Shown here: in pieces, positions 54,925 through 64,000 of the stretch | Position numbering within the stretch: the first letter of the stretch is position 1 | How the letters are laid out: each line of letters opens with the position of its first letter | NCBI RefSeq assembly: GCF_001425485.1 | Contig: NZ_LMQW01000001.1 | Coordinates: forward strand, 471,016-535,015 | Length of the DNA: 64,000 nucleotides | Source of the DNA: Aureimonas sp. Leaf427 | Lineage (GTDB): Bacteria; Pseudomonadota; Alphaproteobacteria; Rhizobiales; Rhizobiaceae | Reading direction: 5' to 3' | Program-made: the position numbers and the translations under genes | The notes under the pieces: generated by a model | What the model was told of the DNA's origin: nothing | Databases searched by the model: none | The model's input: the letters and a program-made list of their open reading frames with translations, nothing else

Positions 54925-57900
54925 ATGTCGATCCTCGCAGCCGTCCATCATGTCACGCACTACACGTACGACCGGCCGGTCAATCTGGCGCCGCAGACGG
55001 TGCGTCTGCGACCCGCGCCGCATTCGCGTACGCGCGTTCCATCATATTCGCTGAAGGTCACGCCCGAGAACCACTTCGTCAACTGGCAGCAGGACCCGTT
55101 CGGCAACTACCTCGCCCGCTTCGTGTTTCCGGAGAAGGCGACGGAGTTCAAGATCGAGGTCGACCTCGTCGCCGACATGACGGTCTACAATCCCTTCGAC
55201 TTCTTCGTCGAAGACTATGGAAGCGCCTGGCCCTTCGAGTACGAGGAGGGCCTAAAGACCGATCTCCTCGCCTATCTCGGGCCTGAGGAGGCCGGTCCGC
55301 GCCTTGCCGAGTTCCTGCGCGATCTCGACCGGTCGGAGACCCACACGGTCGACTTCCTCGTCGGGCTGAACCGGCTCCTGTCGCAGAAGATCGGATATCT
55401 CATCCGCATGGAGCCCGGCGTGCAGACGCCGGAGGAGACGCTGGAGCGCGCGTCCGGCTCCTGCCGCGACACGTCCTGGCTGCTCGTCCAGATCATGCGC
55501 CAGCTGGGTTTCGCCGCGCGCTTCGTCTCGGGCTACCTGATCCAGTTGAAGCCCGACCTCGTCGCGCTGGACGGGCCGGCCGGCACCACGGTGGACTTCA
55601 CCGATCTCCACGCCTGGGCCGAGGTCTATCTGCCCGGCGCCGGCTGGATCGGCCTCGATCCGACCTCCGGCCTCATGACGGGCGAGAGCCACGTTCCGCT
55701 GGCCGCGACCCCGCACTACCGCTCGGCCGCCCCGATCTCGGGCGCGGTGGACTATGCGGAGGTCGAGTTCGCCTTCGAGATGACGGTCGACCGCATCGCC
55801 GAGCGCCCGCGCGTCTCCGCCCCCTTCGACGACGAGAGCTGGGCGGCGCTCGACGCGCTCGGCGAACAGGTCGATGCCGAGCTGATCGCCAACGACGTCC
55901 GCCTCACCATGGGCGGCGAGCCGACCTTCGTCTCGATCGACGATTTCCAGGGCGACGAGTGGAACGCCTCCGCCACGGGCCCGACCAAGCGCGCGCTCGC
56001 CGACGATCTCATCCGGCGCCTGCGCGACCGCTTCGCGCCCGGCGGCTTCCTGCATTACGGCCAGGGCAAGTGGTATCCCGGCGAGACGCTGCCGCGCTGG
56101 ACCTTCTCGCTCTACTGGCGGCGCGACGGCAAGCCGATCTGGCGCGACGTGAACCTCGTCGCGCGCGAGAAGGCCGATAGCGGCGTCACCGTCGAGCAGG
56201 CGGAGCTTCTGGTGCGCGATGTCGCGGAGGCTCTCGGCGTTCCCGCCGACAACGCGGCGCCCGCCTTCGAGGACCCCGCCTACTGGCTGGTTCGCGAGGC
56301 GCAGCTGCCGGAGAATGTCGAGCCGACCGATTCCAAGCTGGAGGACCCCGAGGAGCGCCTGCGCCTCTCGCGCGTCTTCGACCGGGGCCTCAACAAGGTC
56401 TCGGGCATGGTCCTGCCCATCCAGGCCTGGCAGTCCCAGGCCTTCGGCATCCGCTGGATGTCGGAGCGCTGGGGCACGCGGCGCGGGCACATCTTCCTGA
56501 CCCCCGGCGACAGCCCGGTCGGCTATCGCCTGCCGCTGGGCTCCCTGCCCTATCTCGCCCCCGCGCGCTATCCCTACACCCATCCCGCCGACCCGACCGA
56601 GGAGCGCGGGCCCCTGCCGGACCCCAAGGATCTCGGCCGCAACCAGCGCCGCATCGAGGCGCACGACACGCCGATCTGGAGCCCGCCCCAGCAGGTGAGC
56701 CAGGAGATCTTCGGCTCGGTCCGCACCGCGCTCTCGGTCGAGCCGCGGGACGGCAAGCTCTTCGTCTTCATGCCGCCGCTCGAGACGGTCGAGGCCTATC
56801 TCGACCTCGTCGCCGCGGTCGAGGCCTCGGCGGAGGACCGGAACCTTCCGATCGTCATCGAGGGCTATCCGCCGCCATACGATCCGCGCATCAACGTCGT
56901 GCGCGTCGCGCCCGATCCGGGCGTCATCGAGGTGAACGTCCATCCCGCGACGTCGTGGAAGGAGTGCGTCTCGATCACGCGCACCGTCTACGAGGAGGCG
57001 CGCCAGTCGCGGCTGGGCACCGACAAGTTCATGATCGACGGCAAGCATGCCGGCACCGGCGGCGGCAACCACGTCGTGGTCGGCGGCGCGACGCCGAACG
57101 ATTCGCCCTTCCTGCGCCGGCCGGACCTTCTGAAGTCCTTCGTCCTGCATTGGCAGCGCCATCCCTCGCTGTCCTATCTCTTCTCCGGCCTCTTCGTCGG
57201 CCCGACGAGCCAGGCGCCGCGCGTCGACGAGGCACGGCACGACCAGCTCTACGAGCTGGAGATCGCGATGGCGCAGGTGCCGCTGCCGGGCGAGGGCCTG
57301 CCGCCTCTGCCCTGGCTGGTCGACCGGCTCTTCCGCAACCTTCTCGTGGACGTGACCGGCAACACGCACCGGTCCGAGATCTGCATCGACAAGCTCTATT
57401 CGCCGGACGGCCCGACCGGCCGCCTGGGGCTGGTCGAGTTCCGCGGCTTCGAGATGCCGCCGGACGCGCGCATGTCGCTCGCCCAGCAGCTCCTGATCCG
57501 GGCGCTCGTCGCCAAGTTCTGGAAGGAGCCGCAGACCGGCCGCTTCGCGCGCTGGGGCACCACGCTCCACGACCGCTTCATGCTGCCCGCCTTCCTCTGG
57601 CAGGACTTCCTCGACGTTCTCGCCGATCTCGGCCGCTCGGGCTTTCCGATCCGTTCGGAATGGTTCGAGGCGCAGTCCGAGTTCCGCTTCCCCTTCTGCG
57701 GGAAGATGGAACGCGAAGGCGTCGAGCTGGAACTGCGGCAGGCCCTGGAGCCCTGGCACGTCATGGGCGAGACCGGCGCCATCGGCGGCACCGTGCGCTT
57801 CGTGGATTCCTCGGTCGAGCGGCTTCAGGTGAAGCTCTCGAACTACGATCCCGGCCGCCATGCCGTCACCTGCAACGGCCGCTTCGTGCCGCTGACGCCG

Positions 57901-58242
57901 CTCGCCGGCACGGGCGCGGCGGTGGCGGGCGTACGGTTCAAAGCGTGGCAGCCGGCGTCGGGCCTCCACCCGACGATCCCCGTCCACGCGCCGCTGACCT
58001 TTGACATCTACGATCGCTGGTCGAAGCGCTCGCTCGGGGGTTGCGTCTATCACGTCGCCCATCCCGGCGGCCGGAACTACGACACGTTCCCCGTCAACGC
58101 CAACGAGGCCGAGGCGCGCCGTCTGGCACGCTTCGAGGAACTCGGCCACACGCCGGGCTTCTACGAGCCGCTCCGGGAGGTGCCCGATCCGTCCTTCCCG
58201 ATGACGCTCGACCTCAGACGTCCGTCCGGCCTCGCCCTTTGA
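54925..58242 (+). CDS. Transglutaminase-like domain fused to DUF2126
   Basis: An 1105-residue two-part protein. Residues 1-290 are a bacterial transglutaminase-like cysteine-protease fold with the triad Cys180 (GSCRDTSW), His229 (DLHAWAEV) and Asp245 (GLDPTSG). From about residue 315 on is DUF2126 (COG4196): [86 protein letters not shown]2126 has been proposed to belong to the glutamine synthetase/GCS-type carboxylate-amine ligases; the GGGNH and EVN stretches fit a nucleotide/metal site. No signal peptide. ATG at 54925 follows GAAGAG. First gene of an operon with the ATP-grasp and second transglutaminase genes. Confidence 0.9.
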   Translation: MSILAAVHHVTHYTYDRPVNLAPQTVRLRPAPHSRTRVPSYSLKVTPENHFVNWQQDPFGNYLARFVFPEKATEFKIEVDLVADMTVYNPFDFFVEDYGSAWPFEYEEGLKTDLLAYLGPEEAGPRLAEFLRDLDRSETHTVDFLVGLNRLLSQKIGYLIRMEPGVQTPEETLERASGSCRDTSWLLVQIMRQLGFAARFVSGYLIQLKPDLVALDGPAGTTVDFTDLHAWAEVYLPGAGWIGLDPTSGLMTGESHVPLAATPHYRSAAPISGAVDYAEVEFAFEMTVDRIAERPRVSAPFDDESWAALDALGEQVDAELIANDVRLTMGGEPTFVSIDDFQGDEWNASATGPTKRALADDLIRRLRDRFAPGGFLHYGQGKWYPGETLPRWTFSLYWRRDGKPIWRDVNLVAREKADSGVTVEQAELLVRDVAEALGVPADNAAPAFEDPAYWLVREAQLPENVEPTDSKLEDPEERLRLSRVFDRGLNKVSGMVLPIQAWQSQAFGIRWMSERWGTRRGHIFLTPGDSPVGYRLPLGSLPYLAPARYPYTHPADPTEERGPLPDPKDLGRNQRRIEAHDTPIWSPPQQVSQEIFGSVRTALSVEPRDGKLFVFMPPLETVEAYLDLVAAVEASAEDRNLPIVIEGYPPPYDPRINVVRVAPDPGVIEVNVHPATSWKECVSITRTVYEEARQSRLGTDKFMIDGKHAGTGGGNHVVVGGATPNDSPFLRRPDLLKSFVLHWQRHPSLSYLFSGLFVGPTSQAPRVDEARHDQLYELEIAMAQVPLPGEGLPPLPWLVDRLFRNLLVDVTGNTHRSEICIDKLYSPDGPTGRLGLVEFRGFEMPPDARMSLAQQLLIRALVAKFWKEPQTGRFARWGTTLHDRFMLPAFLWQDFLDVLADLGRSGFPIRSEWFEAQSEFRFPFCGKMEREGVELELRQALEPWHVMGETGAIGGTVRFVDSSVERLQVKLSNYDPGRHAVTCNGRFVPLTPLAGTGAAVAGVRFKAWQPASGLHPTIPVHAPLTFDIYDRWSKRSLGGCVYHVAHPGGRNYDTFPVNANEAEARRLARFEELGHTPGFYEPLREVPDPSFPMTLDLRRPSGLAL

Positions 58243-58289
58243 GCGCAGCGCCTGTCGAAGAAACGAAGACGAAGGCCGGCAAGGACGCG

Positions 58290-60671
58290 ATGGCCGCGTT
58301 CCTGTCGGCCTATCGCAGGCAGCCCGGCGTCTACGACGAGATGCTGGACGAAGCGGGCGAGATCCGCCCCCACTACCGGCCGCTGATCGAGGCGCTCGCC
58401 GCCATGGCCCCGGCCGAGCGCGCGGCGCGCTTCCGCTCGTCGCGGCAATACTTGCGCGAGGCCGGCGTCTTCTACCGCGTCTACGGCACGGGCTCCTCGG
58501 AGGACGACCGCGGCTGGCCGCTGGCCCATCCGGCCCTCGTCATCGAGCCGAAGGAATGGGCCGAGCTCGAAGCCGGCCTCGTCCAGCGCGCGAGCTTTCT
58601 CGAAAAGCTCGGCGGCGACCTCTACGGCACGCGCTCGCTGATCGCCAAGGGCCACCTGCCCGCCGCCCTCGTCGGCCGCAACCCGGAATTCCTGCGCCCG
58701 CTCGGGCGCCAGGGCCTGATGGGCAAGCCGTTGATCCGCTTCATCGCGGTCGATCTCGGCCGTGGGCCGGACGGGCGCTGGTGGGTGCTCGGCGACCGCA
58801 CGCAGGCGCCCTCGGGCGCAGGCTTCGCGCTGGAGAACCGCGTCGCGACGTCGAGGGCCTTCCCGGAGATCGCCGCGGAGCTGAAGGTCCAGCGCATCGC
58901 GGGGTTCTTCGGCAAGTTCCGCGATTCGCTCTTTGCGCTGAACGGCAGCGGCATCCAGTCCCGCATCGGGCTTCTGACGCCGGGCCCCGCCAACGAGACC
59001 TATTTCGAGCACGCCTATCTCGCGCGCTATCTCGGCTTCCTGCTTCTGGAGGGCGGCGATCTCGTCGTGCACGGCAGCTCGGTCGAGGTGCGCACCGTCG
59101 ACGGCTTCAAGCCGCTGCGCGTCCTCTGGCGCCGGCTCGACGCCGATTTCGCCGACCCGCTGGAACTCTTCCCGAAGAGCTATATCGGCACGCCCGGCCT
59201 CGTGCGGGCGGTGCGCTCGGGCGAGGTCGAGGTGGTCAACGCGCTGGGCTCGGGCATTCTGGAGACGCGCGCCCTCCTCGCCTTCCAGCCGAGTCTGGCC
59301 GAGGCGCTCCTCGGCACGGGGCTGAAACTTCCGACGATCGCCACATGGTGGGGCGGCACGCCCGCCGCCAAGGCCTTTCTGGAAAAGCAGGCCGAGCGCC
59401 TGTCCTTCGACAGCGCCTTCCCGCCGGGCGCCAGCGCCGCCGGCCCGGTCGCGCGCAGCCGGGAGGCGCTGCGGGCGGAGCTTTCGCTCGACGCGCTCGG
59501 CGTCGTCGGGCAGGAGGTCGCCGCCCTTTCCACCGCGCCCGTCTTCGTCGGCGACAGGCTGGAGGCGCGCCCGGTCGCGCTGCGCGTCTTCCTGGCGCGC
59601 AACGAGGACGGCTGGCACGTCATGCCGGGCGGCTTTGCCCGCGTCGCGGACGCGACGAGCGCCACCGCCGTCTCCATGCAGGCGGGCGGTCGCTCGATCG
59701 ACGTCTGGGTGGGATCGCAGACGGAGGCGCAGCCGATCACGCTGCTCGGGCCGCCGCAGGCCCGCTTCATCCGCCGCGTGCCCGGCGCGCTGCCGGCCAG
59801 AGCCGCCGACAATCTCTACTGGCTCGGCCGCTATGCCGAGCGCGCGGAGGTCGCGACCCGCCTTCTGCGCCTTCACGCGGCGCGAACCGCCGTGGCGAGG
59901 CCCGGCCTTCTGGAGGAAGCGGTCAAAACGCTTCTGGCGCAGCTCGGCGTCGACATCGCGGAGGAAAAGCCCGCGCGCGGCCTCCTGACGCTCGTTCGCG
60001 GCGCCTTCGACATCGCCTCGCGCATCCGCGACCGCTTCTCGCCGGACGGCTGGCGCGTCCTCGGCGAGATCGTAGAGCTTCTGTCGGACAGTCTCGAGGG
60101 AGAGAAGCCGAGCGATCTCGCCGACGTCACCAGCGCCGTCCTGACGCGCCTTGCCGGCTTCACAGGACTGGTGCGCGAGAACATGTACCAGTTCGCGGGC
60201 TGGCGGTTTCTCTCCTGCGGCCGCTCGCTCGAGCGCGCGCGCTCGACCGCGACCGTCGCCTCGCGCCTGATCGGCACGGATGCGCCGGAAGGCGCGCTCG
60301 AGGCGCTGCTGGAATTCGTCGACAGCCGCGTGACCTACCGCCGGCGCTACTCCGTGACGCTCTCGCCGCAGACGGTGCTGGATCTGGCCGTGCTCGATCC
60401 CCTCAACCCGCGCTCCGTCGCCTTCCAGGTCAATGCCCTGAAGGAGACGATCGGCCAGCTTCCGGGCGTGCAGCCCGGCGCCTCGCTCGACCAGCTCTCG
60501 CGCCGCATCGCGCGGCTGCAGGTCCGGCTCGTGACCGCCGGGCCGGTGGAGGTGGATCAGGCCTTCCTCGACCGCATCGCCAGGGATCTCGGCGAAATCT
60601 CCGATCTTCTCGGCCAGCGCTACTTCGCGGCGGGGCCGGACACGGTCCATCAGGGGCTCGACCACGAATGA
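58290..60671 (+). CDS. Circularly permuted ATP-grasp protein fused to alpha-E domain
   Basis: A 793-residue fusion. The first 470 residues are a circularly permuted type 2 ATP-grasp ligase: RRQPGVYDEMLDEAGEIRPHY, GTGSSEDDRGWPL, FIAVDLGRGPDGRWWVLGDR, GFALENRVATSRAFPE, VHGSSVEVRTVDGFKPLRVLWRR, and LGSGILETRALLAF. Residues about 495-790 are the all-helical alpha-E domain (ADNLYWLGRYAERAEV, ENMYQFAGWRFLSCGRSLERA). Such proteins are predicted to form peptide bonds on small peptides or proteins. ATG at 58290 has AGGA upstream and matches the conserved N-terminus; a TTG at 58239 overlapping the previous stop would add 17 residues. The stop overlaps the next start (ATGA). Confidence 0.9.
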   Translation: MAAFLSAYRRQPGVYDEMLDEAGEIRPHYRPLIEALAAMAPAERAARFRSSRQYLREAGVFYRVYGTGSSEDDRGWPLAHPALVIEPKEWAELEAGLVQRASFLEKLGGDLYGTRSLIAKGHLPAALVGRNPEFLRPLGRQGLMGKPLIRFIAVDLGRGPDGRWWVLGDRTQAPSGAGFALENRVATSRAFPEIAAELKVQRIAGFFGKFRDSLFALNGSGIQSRIGLLTPGPANETYFEHAYLARYLGFLLLEGGDLVVHGSSVEVRTVDGFKPLRVLWRRLDADFADPLELFPKSYIGTPGLVRAVRSGEVEVVNALGSGILETRALLAFQPSLAEALLGTGLKLPTIATWWGGTPAAKAFLEKQAERLSFDSAFPPGASAAGPVARSREALRAELSLDALGVVGQEVAALSTAPVFVGDRLEARPVALRVFLARNEDGWHVMPGGFARVADATSATAVSMQAGGRSIDVWVGSQTEAQPITLLGPPQARFIRRVPGALPARAADNLYWLGRYAERAEVATRLLRLHAARTAVARPGLLEEAVKTLLAQLGVDIAEEKPARGLLTLVRGAFDIASRIRDRFSPDGWRVLGEIVELLSDSLEGEKPSDLADVTSAVLTRLAGFTGLVRENMYQFAGWRFLSCGRSLERARSTATVASRLIGTDAPEGALEALLEFVDSRVTYRRRYSVTLSPQTVLDLAVLDPLNPRSVAFQVNALKETIGQLPGVQPGASLDQLSRRIARLQVRLVTAGPVEVDQAFLDRIARDLGEISDLLGQRYFAAGPDTVHQGLDHE

Positions 60672-61582
60672 GCATTCGGCGCGATCCCAAGGCCATGGTC
60701 TACGACATCACGCTGAAGTTCGGCTACGACTACCCCTCGGCGGTCAAGGACGCGCGGCACATCCTGCGCCTTCGCCCGCGCGAGACCAAGCGCCAGCACG
60801 TCGCCTCGAAGGTGGTGCGGGTCGATCCCGAGCCGGACGAGACGGTGCGCGAATCCGACTTCTTCGGAAACGGCGTCGATCACCTGCGCCTCTACCGTCC
60901 GCACGAGTCCCTGAAGATCGAGATGCGCGCCCGCATCGCGGTCAAGACGCACGAGCCCGATCTCGGCGCGACGCCGTCGATCGCCGCGCTTCGCAAGGCG
61001 GGGCTCCTCTGCCGCGATACCGGCGCGCAGAGCCCGGTCCACTTCCTCGGCGCGAGCCGCATGCTGCCGGGCTCGCCCCTCGCCACCGCCTTCTACAAGG
61101 AGCGCCTGCCCGATCCCGACGAGCCGGCCGGCCCCGCGCTCCTGCGGCTGACGAAGGAGACCTACGAAGCTTTCACCTACGCCTCCGGCACGACGACGAT
61201 CGAGACGCCGGTGGACACGGTCATGACGACGCGCAAGGGCGTCTGCCAGGACTTCGCCCATGCGATGATCTCGGGCCTTCGCGGCGCCGGCATTCCGGCC
61301 GCCTACGTCTCCGGTTTCCTGCGCACGATCCCGCCCAAGGGCCAGCCGCGCCTGGAAGGCGCCGATGCCATGCACGCCTGGATCGCGGTCTGGCTCGGCG
61401 AGGAGACGGGCTGGGTCGGCTTCGATCCGACCAACGGCGTCGCGGCGGCGGGGGACCATATCGAGGTCGCCATCGGCCGCGACTATGCGGACGTCGCGCC
61501 GATCGGCGGCGTGATCGTCACATCCGGCCCCCAGCGCCTCACCCATTCGGTCGACGTCGCGCCGGTCGAGGAAGCCGGCTAA
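60668..61582 (+). CDS. Transglutaminase family protein
   Basis: A 304-residue transglutaminase-like protein. An N-terminal beta domain (YDITLKFGYDYPSAVKDARHILRLRP) is followed by the catalytic fold with Cys193 (RKGVCQDFAHAM), His236 (DAMHAWIAVW) and Asp253 (GFDPTNG). Members of this group are predicted to cleave or transfer amide bonds and regularly accompany circularly permuted ATP-grasp/alpha-E proteins. It starts within the ATP-grasp stop codon and ends the operon. With the transglutaminase domain of the DUF2126 protein, the locus encodes two such peptidase/transferase folds and two predicted ligases. Confidence 0.92.
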   Translation: MSIRRDPKAMVYDITLKFGYDYPSAVKDARHILRLRPRETKRQHVASKVVRVDPEPDETVRESDFFGNGVDHLRLYRPHESLKIEMRARIAVKTHEPDLGATPSIAALRKAGLLCRDTGAQSPVHFLGASRMLPGSPLATAFYKERLPDPDEPAGPALLRLTKETYEAFTYASGTTTIETPVDTVMTTRKGVCQDFAHAMISGLRGAGIPAAYVSGFLRTIPPKGQPRLEGADAMHAWIAVWLGEETGWVGFDPTNGVAAAGDHIEVAIGRDYADVAPIGGVIVTSGPQRLTHSVDVAPVEEAG

Positions 61583-61688
61583 CGAGCCGTTAGCGCACTT
61601 TAACCACAGACGCCGAAATGCCGACCCGGGTAAGAAAGTATTGGCGTCTCGGCTGCGAAAACAGGGGTGACCGAACAAGAAGCTGACG

Positions 61689-62849
61689 ATGCGTATGGAC
61701 GTTCCCACCCTCTACGGCCTGACGGTCGGAACGCTGTGCCTTGCGGTCGCGATGACGCTGTGGGAGCGCAAGGCCCATCCCGGACGCGCCGGCCCGCTCG
61801 GCATCTGGGCTTCGGCCTACGCGGCCTTCGCCCTCGGCTGCATGGTCATGATGAACCGCTCGTCCTTGCCCGGCGTGCTCGGCATGGCGCTGACGAACGT
61901 CATCATGGTCACGGGCTACCTGCTCGTCCTTCACGGCGCGATCCGGCTCGACGGACGGGGCCGCCCGCTGCTTCTGACCTTGCCGCTCGTCGCGATCAGC
62001 GTCGTCTGGACGGAGTTCGGCGCGCGCTACGGCGACGCCTTCTGGCAGTTCGGCGGGTCGCTGCCGATCCTCCTCGTCAGCTTCGCGACCGCCATCGTGC
62101 TCGCGCGCAGCAGAGCCTTGAAAGGGCTGCGCTCCCGGCCGCTCGCCATCGCCGTCCATCTCGTCCACGGGCTGTTCTATCTCGGCCGCTTCGCCGTGAT
62201 GCCCTTCCTCGCCGAAGCCTTCGGACCGGAAGCGCTCGCGCTCTCGGCCAAGATCACCATGTTCGAGGCGGTGCTCTATTCGGTGGCCATGCCGGCGGCC
62301 TTCCTGGCGCTCGTGCGCGAGGAGGCGCAGGACCGGCTTCTCGCGGCCTCGCAGACGGACTACCTGACCGGCCTCGGCAATCGGCACGCCTTCTTCGAAC
62401 GCGGCGCCGCGTTGATGCGGGACAAGAACGCGCTGACGCTGCTGGCCTTCGATCTCGACCATTTCAAGAGCATCAACGACCGCCATGGCCATGCCGCCGG
62501 CGACGAGGTCCTGAAGCTCTTCGCAGACGTCGCCCGCGCGGGGCTCGGCTCGAACGCCATTCTGGCGCGGCTCGGCGGCGAGGAGTTCGCGGCGCTCCTT
62601 CCGGGCATGGGCGCGAACGAGGCACGGCCTCTCGCCGAGGCGCTCTGCCGGTCCTTCGCGATGGAAGCCGCGAAGGCCGAGGGCCTCGCCATCCGCGCCA
62701 CCGTCAGCGTCGGGCTGGCCGAACGCGAGCCCGAGAGGCCGGACCTGCAGCGCCTTCTCTCGGCCGCCGATCAGGCGCTCTATCGCGCCAAGTCGCTCGG
62801 CCGCGACCGGGTCGAGGCGGCGGCCCCCGCCATCGCAAGGGCCGCCTGA
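61689..62849 (+). CDS. Diguanylate cyclase, membrane sensor with GGDEF domain
   Basis: A 386-residue membrane protein. Six or seven predicted helices lie in the first 210 residues (LYGLTVGTLCLAVAMTLW, NVIMVTGYLLVLHGAI, LPILLVSFATAIVLA and others). A GGDEF domain follows, with DYLTGLGNRHAFFERG, FDLDHFKSINDRHGH and the active-site variant GGEEF at 296-300, which is catalytically competent in other cyclases. Product inhibition is not certain: an upstream RxxD is not obvious. It makes c-di-GMP from GTP. ATG at 61689 is used; a second in-frame ATG lies six bases later. It is monocistronic and convergent with glgB, 15 bases apart. Confidence 0.9.
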   Translation: MRMDVPTLYGLTVGTLCLAVAMTLWERKAHPGRAGPLGIWASAYAAFALGCMVMMNRSSLPGVLGMALTNVIMVTGYLLVLHGAIRLDGRGRPLLLTLPLVAISVVWTEFGARYGDAFWQFGGSLPILLVSFATAIVLARSRALKGLRSRPLAIAVHLVHGLFYLGRFAVMPFLAEAFGPEALALSAKITMFEAVLYSVAMPAAFLALVREEAQDRLLAASQTDYLTGLGNRHAFFERGAALMRDKNALTLLAFDLDHFKSINDRHGHAAGDEVLKLFADVARAGLGSNAILARLGGEEFAALLPGMGANEARPLAEALCRSFAMEAAKAEGLAIRATVSVGLAEREPERPDLQRLLSAADQALYRAKSLGRDRVEAAAPAIARAA

Positions 62850-62864
62850 ACCTCGATCCCGCGA

Positions 62865-64000
<1,136 letters not shown>

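Noticed and set aside
55252-58149. 965-codon open frame antisense to the DUF2126 protein
   Set aside because: Same shadow pattern; the sense strand carries catalytic triad and family motifs.

Overview
The window is high-GC chromosomal DNA from an alphaproteobacterium, most likely of the order Hyphomicrobiales (Rhizobiales). The evidence is an HWE-family sensor kinase, an RpoH2-type sigma factor behind an EcfG-type promoter, CarD, PhaR with phbAB, pyruvate carboxylase, a Suv3-like helicase next to an S4 protein and fdxA, and RIME-like intergenic repeats. The genus cannot be fixed from the sequence. There are about 46 protein genes, one riboswitch, several hairpin terminators and a set of unusual intergenic inverted repeats. 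No tRNA, rRNA, CRISPR array or transposase was seen. Many long open frames antisense to real genes are artefacts of high GC content.

Layout. 1-7000: DUF3140 protein, YdfG-like dehydrogenase, HWE kinase, small unknown protein, HAD phosphatase, mechanosensitive channel. 7000-11200: minus-strand operon of a gluconate-dehydrogenase-subunit-3-like protein, a GMC oxidoreductase and a GH15 glycosidase. 11200-15540: thiamin locus with TPK facing away from a TPP riboswitch that precedes thiBPQ. 15538-16147: two large nested inverted repeats. 16200-25000: M48 lipoprotein, then a minus-strand block read as helicase, S4 protein, fdxA, carD, rpoH2. 25000-28650: brnTA toxin-antitoxin pair, phbA-phbB and phaR (polyhydroxybutyrate). 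28800-35500: rpmF, mtgA, ispA, a GGDEF-EAL protein, ispG with a lytic transglycosylase, DUF3309. 35500-46800: MFS transporter and DeoR regulator, a 700-base repeat region, pyruvate carboxylase, an RHH protein, a second GMC/subunit-3 pair with a Tat signal, gloA, an EamA transporter and an anchored unknown protein. 46800-53320: treZ-malQ-treY. 53570-61580: zinc metallopeptidase facing away from a transglutaminase-DUF2126 / ATP-grasp-alpha-E / transglutaminase operon. 61690-64000: diguanylate cyclase and the C-terminal part of glgB.

Working together. TreY and TreZ turn maltodextrins into trehalose, MalQ rearranges maltodextrins, GlgB branches glucan, and the distant GH15 enzyme may hydrolyse glucans or trehalose. 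The four-gene transglutaminase/ATP-grasp block lies between treZ and glgB and looks like a peptide-ligation and protein-modification system of unknown substrate. It is the best candidate for a poorly described pathway. The other standout is a repeat family whose end lies directly against the stop codons of four unrelated genes (3422, 3754, 15537, 31115) and whose two large copies contain hairpins that share a core motif but have different stems.
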